Positions 35,426 through 49,200 of a stretch of DNA of 64,000 nucleotides are shown one piece after another. The DNA is taken from assembly GCA_964017065.1 (NCBI GenBank), contig OZ024785.1:8369672-8433671 (forward strand), written 5' to 3'. Below the pieces are notes generated by a model. The model made no database searches. It had not been told where the DNA came from and was given only the letters and a program-made list of their open reading frames with translations. This stretch comes from Haliclona indistincta (Eukaryota > Porifera > Demospongiae > Haplosclerida > Chalinidae). The position numbers and the translations under genes were made by a program. The stretch's first letter is position 1. Every line of letters starts with the position of its first letter.

Positions 35426-38400
35426 ATGGGCTTCTTCTGCTGCACAATTCTTTCGGCCTCTCTACTGTTTCTAGTATCTGCTGCACAGAATCGCACCTCC
35501 ATCTACTTCTCCTACATCACGACTCTAACAGGTCCAGGATTTCGCTCAGGAGGAGCCATACCGGTAGTAGACCTTGCTCTAGAGCAGATCAACAACAGGA
35601 CAGACATCTTACCCAACTACACGCTCAACTATACCACTATTCACGATTCAGAGGTTAATATAAGTACTGTTTCGTAATTTTTTGCTGATCATGAGCTCTT
35701 TTCTACATGTAGTGTGATGTGACAGCTTCTTTGAATGCTTTCAATAAAGATTTTGTTGATGTCAATACATGTACTAATGATGAGAAGAAATCAGATCCCA
35801 CGTTTCTTACTCTTCTCTGCTGTGGATGTTCTACTGCCACTATACCTGTGGCAGAGATTAGCCATTACTGGAATGTACCACACGTGAGCAAATCAATGAT
35901 CGAACTGCATGCATCAATAGCTACTAGTTGTCTCTTATTACTATTGTTGTGACCTGTGCACTGATTATCTCTGGTGTCACACTGTAGATGGCTTTTGATG
36001 CTGGAGCTAATGTTCTAACTGACCGAAAAAAGTTCAAAAATTTCTTCCGAACTCTGCCACACTATGAGTTTCTTCCTAGAGCTCTGGTCCAGACAGCACT
36101 AGAATTTGAATGGACTCAGATGGCTGTTATAACACAGACTGAGAATCTCTTCACATCAGTAAGATCAATTTTGGGTAAATATTCTGACCTGACCGTTTTT
36201 TGTAGATCACCGATGAGCTTGCAGTTTTGTTCCAACAGCGTGGTTGGTCACTGGATACGACCATCAACATAAAGTCTGATAGTGAACCATTTTCACACAA
36301 GGCAGCATCTGCTTTAGTATGTATGCGTGCATGCTCATTCACGGAAATGGACGCCATTCTACAATAATTTTATTGTTATTCTCTGATTAGAATGGAGACT
36401 ATAGGATCATTTTCATAAACACATATCCAAACTTTGCATTTGCTCTTCTATGCCAGGTAGGATAAAACTTATTTGCTACGATACATTATTGTCTTGGTAC
36501 ACAGGCATATCACAGGAATATGCTTGCACCCAAGTATGTTTGGATAACTCCTAGCTGGTACCAGGAAAACTGGTGGAAGTCTACTGTGAATGCAAATTGT
36601 ACTTCTGAAGTAATGAAACAAGTTGTGAATGGTTCACTGGCAATAGTCCCAAGTGGGATCTTTCCTCTTGAAAACAACACTGCTATAACAACTAGTGAAA
36701 TGGTAGGATAAACAAACTTTATGTATCACTTGCACTGTTGTTTACATGCAATAGTCTCCAAGTGAATTTGAACAACAGTATGATATCCGTCTTAATGATA
36801 CTGCAAGGTACCAGAATCTCACCAAAGTTGGCTTAGCTGGGACAGCATTTGACGCCATATGGGCTATTGCTCTTGCTCTACACAATGCATCAGAGAGTGT
36901 TAGGATAAATGACAGCAGTGGTTGTGAAGACCATCCCGGAGAACTAGTGCCTTTAGAGAAGTTTCACTATCGTAACAAACTGATGGGATGTGTCCTTCGT
37001 AGAAGCATGGAGAATGTCCAACTTGCGGGAATTACAGTGAGTATGACATTGACTAATGATTATGCGCATACATTGCCTTAGGGAAAGATTGCATTCAATG
37101 ACAATGGCAGTCGTATAGATGACAATGATTTTGTATTGCATCAATACAGAATAACAGGTATAAGAATTACAGTCAAAATTTGAATAAGATGTAGAATTCA
37201 ATTTTACAGGTGACAGAGGACTGATAAAGAAAGTAGTTGCAAAATTAAAAATACTTACAAACAGCAGTTCTTTCACATTCGCTAATGGAGAAAATTCAAA
37301 TACAATGTGGGCAGGTATGGTTCATAGAAGATTTAATGTGTTCTTCACAGCTGTCATGCTGCAGAAGGTGTTCCATACGATGGATCAGCAGTTGCTGCTG
37401 TACATCGCAATCACATAGCAATGGAGGTTATATACTCCATACTAGCCACAGCTGGATTGGTGTTTACTGCAATCTGCTTTGTCTTCAATTTACTCTTCAG
37501 AAATACCAAGTAAGCATGCTGAAATATTCTAAACAATAACCACCACAACACAACCATGCTTCTCCTTTGAATATTTCGCAGAATTGTAAAGTTGTCTAGT
37601 CCCAACCTAAACTACCTCATCATTTTGGGTGGAGGTCTTCTATATTCATCGGTCTACATGCATGTGTTTGTAGCAAACAAAGATAGTCCATATATTCAAA
37701 CTATTTTGTGCAATGTGAGTGAGTTAGCTGCAACTATTAAAATTTCTGTAATAATTTTCAGTTGAGAGAATGGTTTGCCTCCATTGGCTATGATATCTGC
37801 TTTGCAGTAACCTTAGCAAAGACTTGGAGAGTCTATTACATCTTCATTAACCCCAACCCACAAAAAAAGGTTAACTTAGTTCATTGATGTTATAGTACAG
37901 TAAAATAATTATTAATGTTGTTTGTTAGATTCTGAAGGATTGGATCTTACTACTGGTTGTGTTTGCAGTGGTATCAGGTGATTTTCTGATTATTGCAATT
38001 GGTACAGCTATACCTTCATCCCGCTTGAATGCTACTCTGGTCCGAGACACTCAACATCCAACTTTCGTTACCGTGAGCTGAAACTCATTTAGTTTGTTTA
38101 CAGAGCATTTTCATTTTATTTTCACAGGCTGAACAAACAAACATTCATAATTTTGTATACACTTGTATTGGTTCTGGCACTGTTATATGGTTTTCCATTT
38201 CGTATGCCTACAAGGGTCTCCTTCAACTGGTGGCCATGTTCATGGCTTTTCACATTCGCAGAGTCAAGATCAAAGCTCTGAATGACTCCAAGGAGATAGC
38301 TGTCATCATCTACACCAACAGCATCATACTGGTTTTGGTGGCTGTCATAGAGTTTGCTCTAAGTGCTTATCATGAGGTGTACGCTGCTCTGCTAGGTTTG

Positions 38401-38698
38401 GGAATAATGGTGGTAGCAACGCTCTTCCTCACACTGGTCTTTATTCCAAAGGTAACAATTGTGTTATCAAGATCGGTTATCAATTCAGTTTATTCCGTAG
38501 ATGATCAATCTGGTTAAGGATCCCAAGGGTGAGTCGGTATTTGATGATTCAAATATTACTGACAAGAAGTTCACAAATGCTCAGTTGAAAACTACCGAGT
38601 CAGGTCCTTCTGCCATTGTCAACCAAAATGAAGAGTTAAAAAAACTGAGAAACCGCGTCATTGAACTAGAGGAAAAGCTAGCCTCCAAGACTGTCTGA
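35426..38698 (+). CDS. R6: GABA-B-like class C GPCR, intact (type B)
   Basis: Exons: 35426-35653, 35713-35883, 35988-36158, 36206-36316, 36391-36456, 36505-36702, 36755-37036, 37082-37157, 37210-37314, 37365-37509, 37582-37714, 37762-37869, 37929-38072, 38128-38451, 38501-38698. They sum to 820 codons, 819 residues. I chose the ATG at 35426 because it aligns with the other copies; upstream in-frame codons are leader. Type B features include VNTCTNDEKKSDP in exon 2, DRGLIKKVVAKL in exon 9, loop 2 NPNPQKK and tail MINLVKDPKGE, ending with coil LRNRVIELEEKLASKTV. From exon 4 to the 3' flank it is nearly identical to R8, indicating recent duplication or gene conversion. Confidence 0.92.
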
Positions 38699-38825
38699 TT
38701 GTGTTGAAAATTTAAGAACTAATTTCCAGCTTAGTTACAGCACAGTGCAAGAAGAGTAATTTAATTACAACATACATGTAGTTCTTTTATTTTTTGTATA
38801 CTTAATGTCTGTTTATTGAGAATTA

Positions 38826-39025
38826 TCATGAGGTTTCAGCACTAAGATTGTGATTCTCTCGAGATGCTGTTACATTAGAAGCTTCACTGCTACCTAGTTC
38901 GCTTCTTCACTGAGTAAATGTCCACTTCGACTGGAATGTCCTCTTTCACTTGAAAAGTGACTGCTCTTTCTCACGGTAGAACTAAGAACATTGTCACCAT
39001 TGGGATCTCGATATAGATCTATCAT
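38826..39025 (-). pseudogene. Orphan last exon of an R11-type receptor (1)
   Basis: Read on the minus strand it begins MIDLYRDPNGDN after a CTAG acceptor and ends near the LSAE-S stop, matching exon 15 of R11 (62865-63092). It has internal deletions (about 28 nt in total) that break the frame. No other R11 exon is nearby. Confidence 0.85.
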
Positions 39026-39094
39026 CTAGATAGTACAAAAAAGTAAAAACCTTTAATAAAAAAACTGAAAAGTGTAGGGATGACTCTTAAAAAA

Positions 39095-39200
39095 GGAAAA
39101 GAACAAATTGGGATGATGCTTGCGAAATTAAAGGAACAAGATGGGATGATGCTTGCAAAATTAAAGGAACAAGATGGACTAATGGTTGCAAATGTAAAAG
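39095..39200. repeat. 33-nt tandem repeat, three units
   Basis: Units 'gaacaagatgggatgatgct' plus 'tgcaaaattaaag' repeat three times. The frame is open from 39080 to 39268 (repeating KEQDGMMLAKL). A shorter version is at 49920-49985 downstream of R8. It looks like repeat expansion, not a gene. Confidence 0.75.
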
Positions 39201-39914
39201 TCCCAAGTATCCCTACATCAGCGGCTTGCTGCTATGACGTGCAACTGCACTCTTATGGTCGTGCATGACAATGCGGAATCCTCTTCCTATACAGTTATGC
39301 GCCTATCATTGTTACGCCCCAACATGGGGTTACATGGGGATTCGCCAGCTGTTTGCTGCCTGAGGGGTGGGGCATTTGACAGTTCAAAACAAGTACTACA
39401 AGAATGCCAAGATATGACTGTAGCATAGAGTTCTCAGTTTGGACTGCGGTGGGGTTAAGTGGGGGGATATGTAGGGGATTTGCATGTCAATCGCTCCCCC
39501 ACCCAGCCCTGGGCATTGTAAAAACCACAAGTCCAAATCCCCACATTGCCCCATGTTGGGGGTGGTGCGGCCACATTGATAGGCGCGGCCACATGGATAG
39601 GCGCATTAGTCGTAAGCTAGCTCAAAATCTGCAGTGAAAACCTGGTGAAAACTATTTTGTTTTAGTACTGGACTACGAGTACTGCAGTCGTGTAGCTGAA
39701 AGGCAATGGGCTTCTTCTGCTGCACAATTCTTTATCTCTCTCTACTGTTTCTCGTATCTGCTGCACAGAATCGCACCTCCATCTACTTCTCCTACATCAC
39801 GACTTTAACAGGTCCAGGATTTCGATCAGGAGGAGCCATACCAGTAGTAGACCTTGCTCTAGAGCAGATCAACAACAGGACAGACATCTTACCCAACTAC
39901 ACGCTCAACTATAC

Positions 39915-41431
39915 TAGGGTCTCCAATGAAAAAATTGACAGTCACAGATTCAGCGGGCTTGCATCTCGGTGTGTAGAGTAGTTTGACCCGAACATAAAAC
40001 GGACAAACAGAGAAGCGCCAAGTCCTTCCTTTTTGCAGGAAAAAATGAACAGATTTCACGAAACCCTCGGCGTGTTGCACATTGTAGAGTTAGCTCCTTA
40101 GTTATGGTTTGCAGAAGGAGCTTTGCAGCTAAAGCCAACCTGCTTGCTATTGAAACTGCACTGCTAACCAGAAGACAGCAAAGTGCTGACCACAATCGAG
40201 ACAAGGTGTGTCAAGTGGGCGTGACCGTGAACACGAGTAGCTTGGTAGCCATTGCTCTTGGCTTTGATAGGCTTTTTCTTGAGATGTCTACGCACCCCCA
40301 GAGCTGTCCTAAGGTTTAGATGGAATCTACAAGTACCTAGGTAGCCAAATATGGGCGCTTTTGCCGTCAGAGAGGTCAAAGACGGCCGTCAAGGTGAGCC
40401 AGCCATAACTCGAGAACGAAAGCACTTTAGCAAAATCCACGAGTCACATTGCAAGCCATGGTCATGCTTAGCCTGTTCATACCTTAGTTGACGCGTAGAA
40501 GCGATCGCTGATCTCTGTAGCAGAAGAGACAGACCGACCGAACGACAAAGCAAGTACCGTAACCCTCGCGCATGCGCCGAGGGTTAATAAAAACATTCGA
40601 AATAACTGGGTGGAGCTAACCAATCGTAAGTAAATACTTTTTGTTCAAACTGCATTCAGCGCCAAAGCTTGGTTTTGTTGGTAAGGATGCACAGGATCAT
40701 GCTGTCAAGATTTCCAAGCTCTTCGATGTCGCGGCGATCTTCATGCGCTGTTTCCAAGCCATGCATTGAAAGAGGGCGGGGCCAAGACGATCACGAAAAT
40801 AGACTTAGGACTCCAGCGCTTTTGTAAACTGTGCTGTAGCAACCCTAATGCAGATTTTATTTAGTTAGGTATCAATACATCTGCACAGCGAGTTTTATGG
40901 AGTTCATAAACTTCCTTCCATCTGGCTCAAAAATTTTCTGTTTTATTTTTGTTTTTTTGAGCCAGATGGAAGGAAGTGTATGAACTTCATAAAACTCGCT
41001 GTGCAGATGTATTGATACCTAACTAAGCAAAATCTGCATTAGGGTTGCTACAGCACAATTTACAAAAGCGCTGGAGTCCTAAGTCTATTTTCGTGATCGT
41101 CTTGGGGCCCCGCCCTCTTTCAATGTATGGCTTGGAAACAGCGCATAAAGATCGCCGCGACATCGAAGAGCTTGGAAATCTTGACAGCATGATCCTGTGC
41201 ATCCTTACCAACAAAACCAAGCTTTGGCGCTGAATGCAGTTTGAACAAAAAGTATTTACTTACGATTGGCTAGCTCCACCCAGTTATTTCGAGTGTTTTT
41301 ATTTTTTCCTGCAAAAAGGAAGGACTTGGCGCTTCTCTGTTTGTCCGTTTTATGTTCGGGTCAAACTACTCTACACACCGAGATGCAAGCTCGCTGAATC
41401 TGTGACTATCAATTTTTTCATTGGAGACCCT
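39915..41431. mobile_element. Foldback transposon in exon 1 of R7
   Basis: The element begins TAGGGTCTCCAATG and ends with CATTGGAGACCCT. It is flanked by the 8-bp duplication AACTATAC (39907-39914 and 41432-41439). Arms are about 475 bp: 39915-40043 plus 40590-40935 pair with 40955-41302 plus 41303-41431, with a loop of only about 20 bp. The left arm is interrupted by another repeat (40045-40587). The arms contain no transposase. Confidence 0.93.
40045..40587. mobile_element. CCCTCGGC-end element nested in the foldback arm
   Basis: This 0.54-kb segment is present only in the left arm and matches the outer parts of 6148-7667. Its ends 'aaaccctcggcgtg' and 'catgcgccgagggtt' are complementary. 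The right arm at about 41298-41304 shows the unoccupied site. Confidence 0.8.
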
Positions 41432-44400
41432 AACTATACAACTATTCACGATTCAAAAGTTAATTATAACTTGTATAAATACTGATTCGTAAACTTTTGC
41501 TGCATGATCATGAGCTCTTTTTTTCTACATGTAGTGTGATGTAACTGCTTCTTTGAATGCTTTCAATAAAGATTTTATTGATGTAAAACGCAATGATGCA
41601 GATCCCCCCACCTTTCTGTCACTTCTCTGCTGTGGGTGTTCTACTGCCACTATACCTGTCGCAGAGATTAGCCATTACTGGAATGTAACACACGTGAGCA
41701 AAACAATGATCGAACTGCATGCATCAATAGCGACTAGTCAAGTTGTCTCTTATCACTATTGTTGTGACCTGTTGTGACTATTTGTGTCTCTGATGTCGCA
41801 CTATAGATGGCTTTTGATGCTGCAGCTAATGTTCTAACTGACAGAAATAGGTTCAAAAATTTCTTCCGGACTCTGCCACAGTATGAATTTCTTCCTAGAG
41901 CTCTGGTCCAGACAGCACTAGAATTTAAATGGACCCAGATGGCTGTTATAACACAGACCGAGAATCTCTTCACATCAGTAAGATCAATTTTGTGTAAGTA
42001 TTCTGACCTGACCGTTTTTTTGTAGATCACTGATGAGCTTGCAGTTTTGTTCCAACAGCGTGGTTGGTCACTGGATACGACCATTAACATAAAGTCTGAT
42101 AGTGAACCATTTTCACACGAGGCAGCATTTGGTTTGGTATGTATGTGTGCATGCACATGTTCATGGAATTGAAATGGTACAATTAAACTGATTAGAATGG
42201 AGACTATAGGATCATTTTCATAAACACTTATCCAAACTTTGCATTTGCTCTTCTATGTCAGGTAAGATAAAACTTATTTGCTACAATACATGATTGTCGT
42301 GGTACACAGGCATATCGCAGGAATATGCTTGCACCCAAGTATGTTTGGATAACTCCTAGCTGGTACCAGGAAAATTGGTGGAAGTCTACTGTGAATGCAA
42401 ACTGTACTTCTGAAATTATGGAACATGTTGTGAATGGTTCATTGGCAGTAGTACCAAGTGGGTTCTTTCCACTCGGTAATGACTCTGCTTACACAACCAG
42501 TGGAACGGTAAGAGCAAAAAACTTTGTAGTTATAGATATTTGTAGTCTCCCAGTGAGTTCAAGAATGAGTATGACAGACGTCTTAACAACACTTCAACAT
42601 ACCCGAACCTGACTAAACTTGATGCAGCTGGGATGGCTTATGACGCCATATGGGCTATTGCTCTTGCTCTACACAATGCATCAGAGAGTGTTAGGATAAG
42701 TGACAGCAGTGGATGTGAAGACCATCCTGGAGAACTAGTGCCTTTAGAGGAGTTTGACTATGGTAACAAACTGATGGGATGTGTCCTTCGTAGAAGCATG
42801 GGGAATGTCCAACTTGCGGGAATTACAGTGAGTATGACATTGACTGCTGATTATGCACATACATTGCCTTAGGGAAAGATTGCATTCAATGACAATGGCA
42901 GTCGTATAGATGACAATGATTTTGTATTGCATCAATACAGAATAACAGGTATAAGAATTACTGTCAATATTTGAGTAGGATGTTGAATTCAAATTTATAG
43001 GTGACAGTAGAGGACTGATAAAGAAAGTAGTTGCAAAATTACCAATACTTAAAAACAACAGTTCTTTAACATTCGCTAATGGAGAAAATTCAAATACTTT
43101 GTGGGCAGGTACGGATCATAGAAGATTTAATGTGTTCTTCACAGCTGTCATGATGCAGGAGGTGTTCCATACGATGGATCAGCAGTTGATGCTGTACATC
43201 GCAATCACATAGCAATGGAGGTTATATACTCTACACTAGCCACAGCTGGATTGGTGTTTACTGCAATCTGTTTTCTCTTCAATTTACTCTTCAGAAATAC
43301 CAAGTAAGCAATCATGCTGAAGTAGTCCAAACAATAACCACCAAACACAACCACGATTATCATTTGAACATTTCGCAGAATTGTAAAGTTGTCTAGTCCC
43401 AACCTAAACTACCTCATCATTTTGGGTGGTGGTCTTCTATATTCATCGGTCTACATGCTAGTGTTTGTACCAAACAAAGATAATGCATATGTTCAAACTA
43501 TTTTATGCAATGTGAGTATAAAGTCTTAGCTGAAACTATTAAGTTTTCTGTAATAATTTTCAGTTGAGAGGATGGTTTGCCTCCATTGGCTATGATATCT
43601 GCTTTGCAGTCATCTTAGCAAAGACTTGGAGAGTCTGTTATATCTTCACTAACCCCAACCCACAGAAAAAGGTTGACTTAGTTCATTGATGTTATAGTAC
43701 AGTAAAATTGTTGTTTGTTAGATTCTGAAGGATCGGATCTTACTACTGATTGTGATGGTAGTGGTATCAGGTGATTTTCTAATTATTGCAATTGGTACAG
43801 CTATACCTTCATCACGCTTGAATGCTACTCTGGTCCGTGACACTCAACATCCAACTTCCATCACCGTGAGCTGAAATTTATTTAGTTTGCTGACAATGCA
43901 TTTTTATTTATACAGGCTGAACAAACAAACATTGACAATTTTATATACACTTGTATTGGTCCTGGAACTATGATATGGTTTTCCTTCTCATATGCTTACA
44001 AGGGTCTCCTTCAACTGGTGGCCATTTTCATGGACCTCCATGTCCGCAGAGTCAAGATCAAAGCTCTGAATGAATCCAAGGAGATAGCTGTCATCATCTA
44101 CACCACCAGCATCATACTGGTTTTGTTGGCTGTCATAAATGTTCCAAATACTTTTCATGAGGTGTACGCTACTCTGCTATGTTTGGGAATAATGGTGATA
44201 GCAACGCTCTTCCTCACATTGGTCTTTATTCCAAAGGTAACAATTGTGTTATCAAGATCAGTTATCAATTCAGTTTATTCCGTAGATGATCAATTTGGTT
44301 AAGGATCCCAAGGGTGAGTCTGTAAATATTACTAAGTTCACAACTGCTCAGTTGAAAACTAGGTCCTTCTGCCATTGTCAGCCAAAATGAAGAGTTAACA

Positions 44401-44577
44401 AAACTGAGAAATCGCGTCATTGAACTAGAGGAAAAGCTAGCCGCCAAGACCGTCTGATTGTGTTGAAAATTTAAAAATTAATTTCCCACTTAGTTACAGC
44501 ACAGTGCAAGAAGAGTAATTTAATTACAACATAGTTCTTTTATTTTTTGTATACTTAATGTCTGTTTATTGAAATTA

Positions 44578-44803
44578 TCATGAGCTTTCAGCACTAAGAT
44601 TGCGATTCTCTCGAGATGCTGTTACATTAGAGGCTTCACTGCTACCTAGTACGCTGTTTTTCTTCTTCACTGAATGAATCTGCACTGCGACTGGAATGTC
44701 CTCTTTCACATCCTCTTTCACTTGAAAAGAGTAGATCTGACTGCTCTTTCTCACGGTAGAACTAAGAACATTGTCACCATTGGAATCTTGATACATCTAG
44801 ATA
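44578..44803 (-). pseudogene. Orphan last exon of an R11-type receptor (2)
   Basis: Antisense copy of R11 exon 15 downstream of R7, open over 72 codons (from YQDSNGDNVLSS to LSAESS). Its first codons are altered ('tgatacatctag' in place of the MIDL start). It has no upstream exons. Confidence 0.85.
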
Positions 44804-44911
44804 GTACAAAAATTGAAGCACGAGTAAAACATTCTTCGGCTCATGCAAACCATTATTGTGAACTTAAGTTATGTATGATGCAGCAGCATACACAAATTCT
44901 AGAACAATAGT

Positions 44912-45912
44912 GGTTGGCAGCCTACATGAACACATTCATGCAACTTTCAATATGCTATTCGAAGGAAATGAGGGACAAATGAAGGCAATAGTTGCAACTG
45001 TAGCCATTTTCACAGTCAGCAGCTCTTTTACATTCACAAAAGGAGAAAGTGCAAAAATGCTATGGGCTGGTAATAAAATAAGAAGAAAGTTTGCTTATAC
45101 ATTTATTTTGTTGATTCTCTCAAATTCTCTGCTCAAGGTACTCAAGGATTGGATTCTGCTACTCTTTGTAGTGATAGTAACTTCAGTTGATTGTTTTATT
45201 CTTACAATTGGCACAGCAGTACCTTCATTACGCTTGAATGCTACTCTAATACATGACAGTCAGCATCCAACTTCTATTACTGTAAGATGCAAGTTAATGT
45301 GAGGATATTCTTCCTCATCAAATAATTCATACTGTTTGTTGACTATTATTACTTTATACAGGCTGAACAAACAAACATTGACAATTTTATATACACTTGT
45401 ATTGGTCCTGGAACTATCATATGGCTGGCCATCTCGTATGCTTACAAGGGTCTCCTTCAACTGGTCGCCATGTTCATGGCTTTTTACATTCGTAGAGTCA
45501 AGATCAAAGCTCTGAATGATTCTAAGGAGATAGCTGTCATTGTCTACATCAACAGCATCATACTGGCTTTGCTGGCAGTTGTTGAATTTGCCCTGAATAC
45601 CTACCATGAGGTGTATGCTGCTCTGTTTGGTCTGGGACTAATGGTGGGAGCAACACTCTTCCTCACACTTGTCTTCATTCCTAAGGTGCAACCAATGTTC
45701 ATAATGAATAGTTATTTCATTCAGTGTTCATGCAGATGATTGACTTGGCTAAGGATCCAAAGGGTCAGTCAGTATTTGATGATTCAAACAGTGCAGACAA
45801 GAAGTTCACCATTGTTCCAATGAGGACCACAGAATGCGATCCATCCACCACTACCAACAGCCATTATGAAGAACTGACTACTCAAGAGTCATTGAACTGG
45901 AGGAAAAACTAG
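44912..45912 (+). pseudogene. P1: truncated receptor fragment (exons 9, 13-15)
   Basis: Exon 9 (44965-45069) is followed after 'gtaataaaat' directly by the last bases of exon 12 ('agaagaaag'). Then come exon 13 (45138-45281), exon 14 (45362-45685) and exon 15 (45736-45912). Exons 1-8, 10 and 11 and most of 12 are absent. Remaining exons are open and nearly identical to R5, including the coil-removing frameshift. It lies immediately after the antisense orphan exon. It cannot make a receptor. Confidence 0.92.
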
Positions 45913-46239
45913 CTGCAGCAATGAGCACCTGAAATGTTTTTATTTTACAGCATAGACTAGCTTGCAACAGGACAAAAATGTAGTACCAGTGAGTTGCAGA
46001 TTTTCGCACCATCAATCAATGTGGGCGGGGCTCATAGTCATAGTCGGCGTTGCGTGGGCTGTTTATCATGGACGTGCGAGTATAGTACTCAAAGTCAGTG
46101 GGCAAGTGGGCTATTGTACAGTCACACGCGCTATACATTCAGTTAGTCGTAAGCTAGCTCAGAATTTGCGGTAAAAAGTACTTTATTTTCGTACTGAAAC
46201 TACGAGTACTGCAGTCGTGTAGCTCAGTGAAACTTGGCA
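45913..46239 (+). promoter_or_regulatory. P1-R8 intergenic region (type B promoter)
   Basis: It contains 'gtgggcggggctcatagtc', 'tgtttatcatggacgtgcgag' and 'tactgcagtcgtgtagct'. The same order occurs before R6 but there it is split by the element at 34691-35234. Confidence 0.7.
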
Positions 46240-49200
46240 ATGGGCTTCTTCTGCTGCACAATTCTGTCGGCCTCTCTACTGTTTCTCGTATCTGCTGCAC
46301 AGAATCGCACCTCCATCTACTTCTCCTACATCACGACTCTAACAGGTCCAGGATTTCGATCAGGAGGAGCCATACCAGTAGTAGACCTTGCTCTAGAGCA
46401 GATCAACAACAGGACAGACATCTTACCCAACTACACGCTCAACTATACAACTATTCACGATTCAAAGGTTAATATAAGTGCTGATTCATAATTTTTGCTG
46501 ATCATGAGCTCTTTTTCTACATGTAGTGTGATGTGACGGCTTCTTTGAATGCTTTCAATAAAGATTTTGTTGATGTCAATACATGTACTAATGATGAGAA
46601 GAAATCAGATCCCACGTTTCTTACTCTTCTCTGCTGTGGATGTTCTACTGCCACAATACCTGTGGCAGAGATTAGCCATTACTGGAATGTGCCACACGTG
46701 AGCAAATCAATGATCGAACTGCATGCATCAATAGCGACTAGTTGTCTCTTATCACTGTTGTTGTGACCTGTGCACTGATTATCTCTGGTGTCACACTGTA
46801 GATGGCTTTTGATGCTGGAGCTAATGTTCTAACTGACCGAAAAAAGTTCAAAAATTTCTTCCGAACTCTGCCACAGTATGAGTTTCTTCCTAGAGCTCTG
46901 GTCCAGACAGCACTAGAATTTGAATGGACTCAGATGGCTGTTATAACACAGACTGAGAATCTCTTCACATCAGTAAGATCAATTTTGGGTAAATATTCTG
47001 ACCTGACCATTTTTGTAGATCACTGATGAGCTTGCAGTTTTGTTCAGACAGCGTGGTTGGTCACTGGATACGACCATCAACATAAAGTCTGATAGTGAAC
47101 CATTCTCACACGAGGCAGCATCTGCTTTAGTATGTATGCGTGGATGCTCATTCACGGAAATGGACGCCATTCTACAATAATTTTATTGTTATTCTCTGAT
47201 TAGAATGGAGACTATAGGATCATTTTCATAAACGCATATCCAAACTTTGCATTTGCTCTTCTATGTCAGGTAGGATAAAACTTATTTGCTACGATACATT
47301 ATTGTCTTGGTACACAGGGATATCACAGGAATATGCTTGCACCCAAGTATGTTTGGATAACTCCTAGCTGGTACCAGGAAAACTGGTGGAAGTCTACTGT
47401 GAATGCTAACTGTACTCCTGAAGTAATGAAACAAGTTGTGAATGGTTCACTGGCAATAGCCCCAAGTGGGTTCTTTCCTCTTGAAAACGACACTGCTATA
47501 ACAACTAGTGAAATGGTATAGGATAAACAAAATCGTGTGTATTACTTGTGCTGTTGTTATGTAATAGTCTCCAAGTGAATATGAACAACAGTATGATATC
47601 CGTCTTAATGATACTGCAAGGTACCAAAATCTCACCAAAGTTGGCTTAGCTGGGAACGCATTTGATGCCATATGGGCTATTGGTCTTGCTCTACACAATG
47701 CATCAGAGAGTGTTAGGATAAATGACAGCAGTGGTTGTGAAGACCTTCCCGGAGAACTAGTGCCTTTAGAGAAGTTTCACTATCGTAACAAACTAATGGG
47801 ATGTGTCCTTCGTAGAAGCATGGGGAATGTCCAGCTTGCGGGAATTACAGTGAGTATGACATTGGCTAATGATTATGCACATGCATTGCCTTAGGGAAAG
47901 ATTGCATTCAATGACAATGGCAGTCGTATAGATGACAATGATTTTGTATTGCATCAATACAGAATAACAGGTATAAGAATTACAGTCAATATTTGAGTAG
48001 GATGTTGAATTCAAATTTATAGGTGACAGTAGAGGACTGATAAAGAAAGTAGTTGCAAAATTAGCAATGCTTACAAACAACAGTTCTTTCACATTCGCTA
48101 ATGGAGAAAATTCAAATACAATGTGGGCAGGTACGGTTCATAGAAGATTTAATGTGTTCTACAAAGCTGTCATGCTGCAGGAGGTGTTCCATACGATGGA
48201 TCAGCAGTTGCTGCTGTACATCGCAATCACATAGCAATGGAGGTTATATACTCCATACTAGCCACAGCTGGATTGGTGTTTACTGCAATCTGCTTTCTCT
48301 TCAATTCACTCTTCAGAAATACCAAGTAAGCATGCATGCTGAAATATTCTAAACAATAACCACCACAACACAATCATGCTTCTCCTTTGAACATTTCGCA
48401 GAATTGTAAAGTTGTCTAGTCCCAACCTAAACTACCTCATCATTTTGGGTGGTGGTCTTCTATATTCATCGGTCTACATGCATGTGTTTGTAGCAAACAA
48501 AGATAATCCATATGTTCAAACTATTTTATGCAATGTGAGTGAGTGAGTTAGCTACAACTATTAAAATTTCTGTAATAATTTTCAGTTGAGAGAATGGTTT
48601 GCCTCCATTGGCTATGATATCTGCTTTGCAGTAACCTTAGCAAAGACTTGGAGAGTCTATTACATCTTCATTAACCCCAACCCACAAAAAAAGGTTAACT
48701 TAGTTCATTGATGTTATAGTACAGTAAAATAATTATTAATGTTGTTTGTTAGATTCTGAAGGATTGGATCTTACTACTGATTGTGTTTGCAGTGGTATCA
48801 GGTGATTTTCTGATTATTGCAATTGGCTCAGCTATACCTTCATCCCGCTTGAATGCTACTCTGGTCCGAGACACTCAACATCCAACTTTCGTTACCGTGA
48901 GCTGAAACTCATTTAGTTTGTTTACAGAGCATTTTCATTTTATTTTCACAGGCTGAACAAACAAACATTCATAATTTTGTATACACTTGTATTGGTTCTG
49001 GCACTGTTATATGGTTTTCCATTTCGTATGCCTACAAGGGTCTCCTTCAACTGGTGGCCATGTTCATGGCTTTTCACATTCGCAGAGTCAAGATCAAAGC
49101 TCTGAATGACTCCAAGGAGATAGCTGTCATCATCTACACCAACAGCATCATACTGGTTTTGGTGGCTGTCATAGAGTTTGCTCTAAGTGCTTATCATGAG

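Larger units (their letters stand above)
38699..39606. other. R6 3' flank: orphan antisense exon and 33-nt repeats
   Basis: Holds the R6 3' UTR, a reverse-strand orphan exon (38826-39025), a 33-nt tandem repeat (39095-39200) and GC-rich sequence (39310-39600) that recurs before R9, R10 and after P2 ('ccccaacatggggttacatggggatt'). Confidence 0.7.
39706..44390 (+). pseudogene. R7: GABA-B-like receptor split by a foldback element
   Basis: Exon 1 begins at 39706, is interrupted after 39914 and resumes at 41440. Later exons: 41535-41693, 41807-41977, 42026-42136, 42196-42261, 42310-42507, 42546-42827, 42873-42948, 43001-43108, 43159-43303, 43379-43511, 43564-43671, 43722-43865, 43916-44236, 44286-44390. 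Exons 2-14 are open and in phase. In exon 15 an 8-nt deletion after QLKT shifts frame and stops at 44388-44390, removing the coil. Some normally conserved positions differ, for example MDLHVRR in place of MAFHIRR at the end of span 5. Two independent lesions make it non-functional. Confidence 0.9.
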
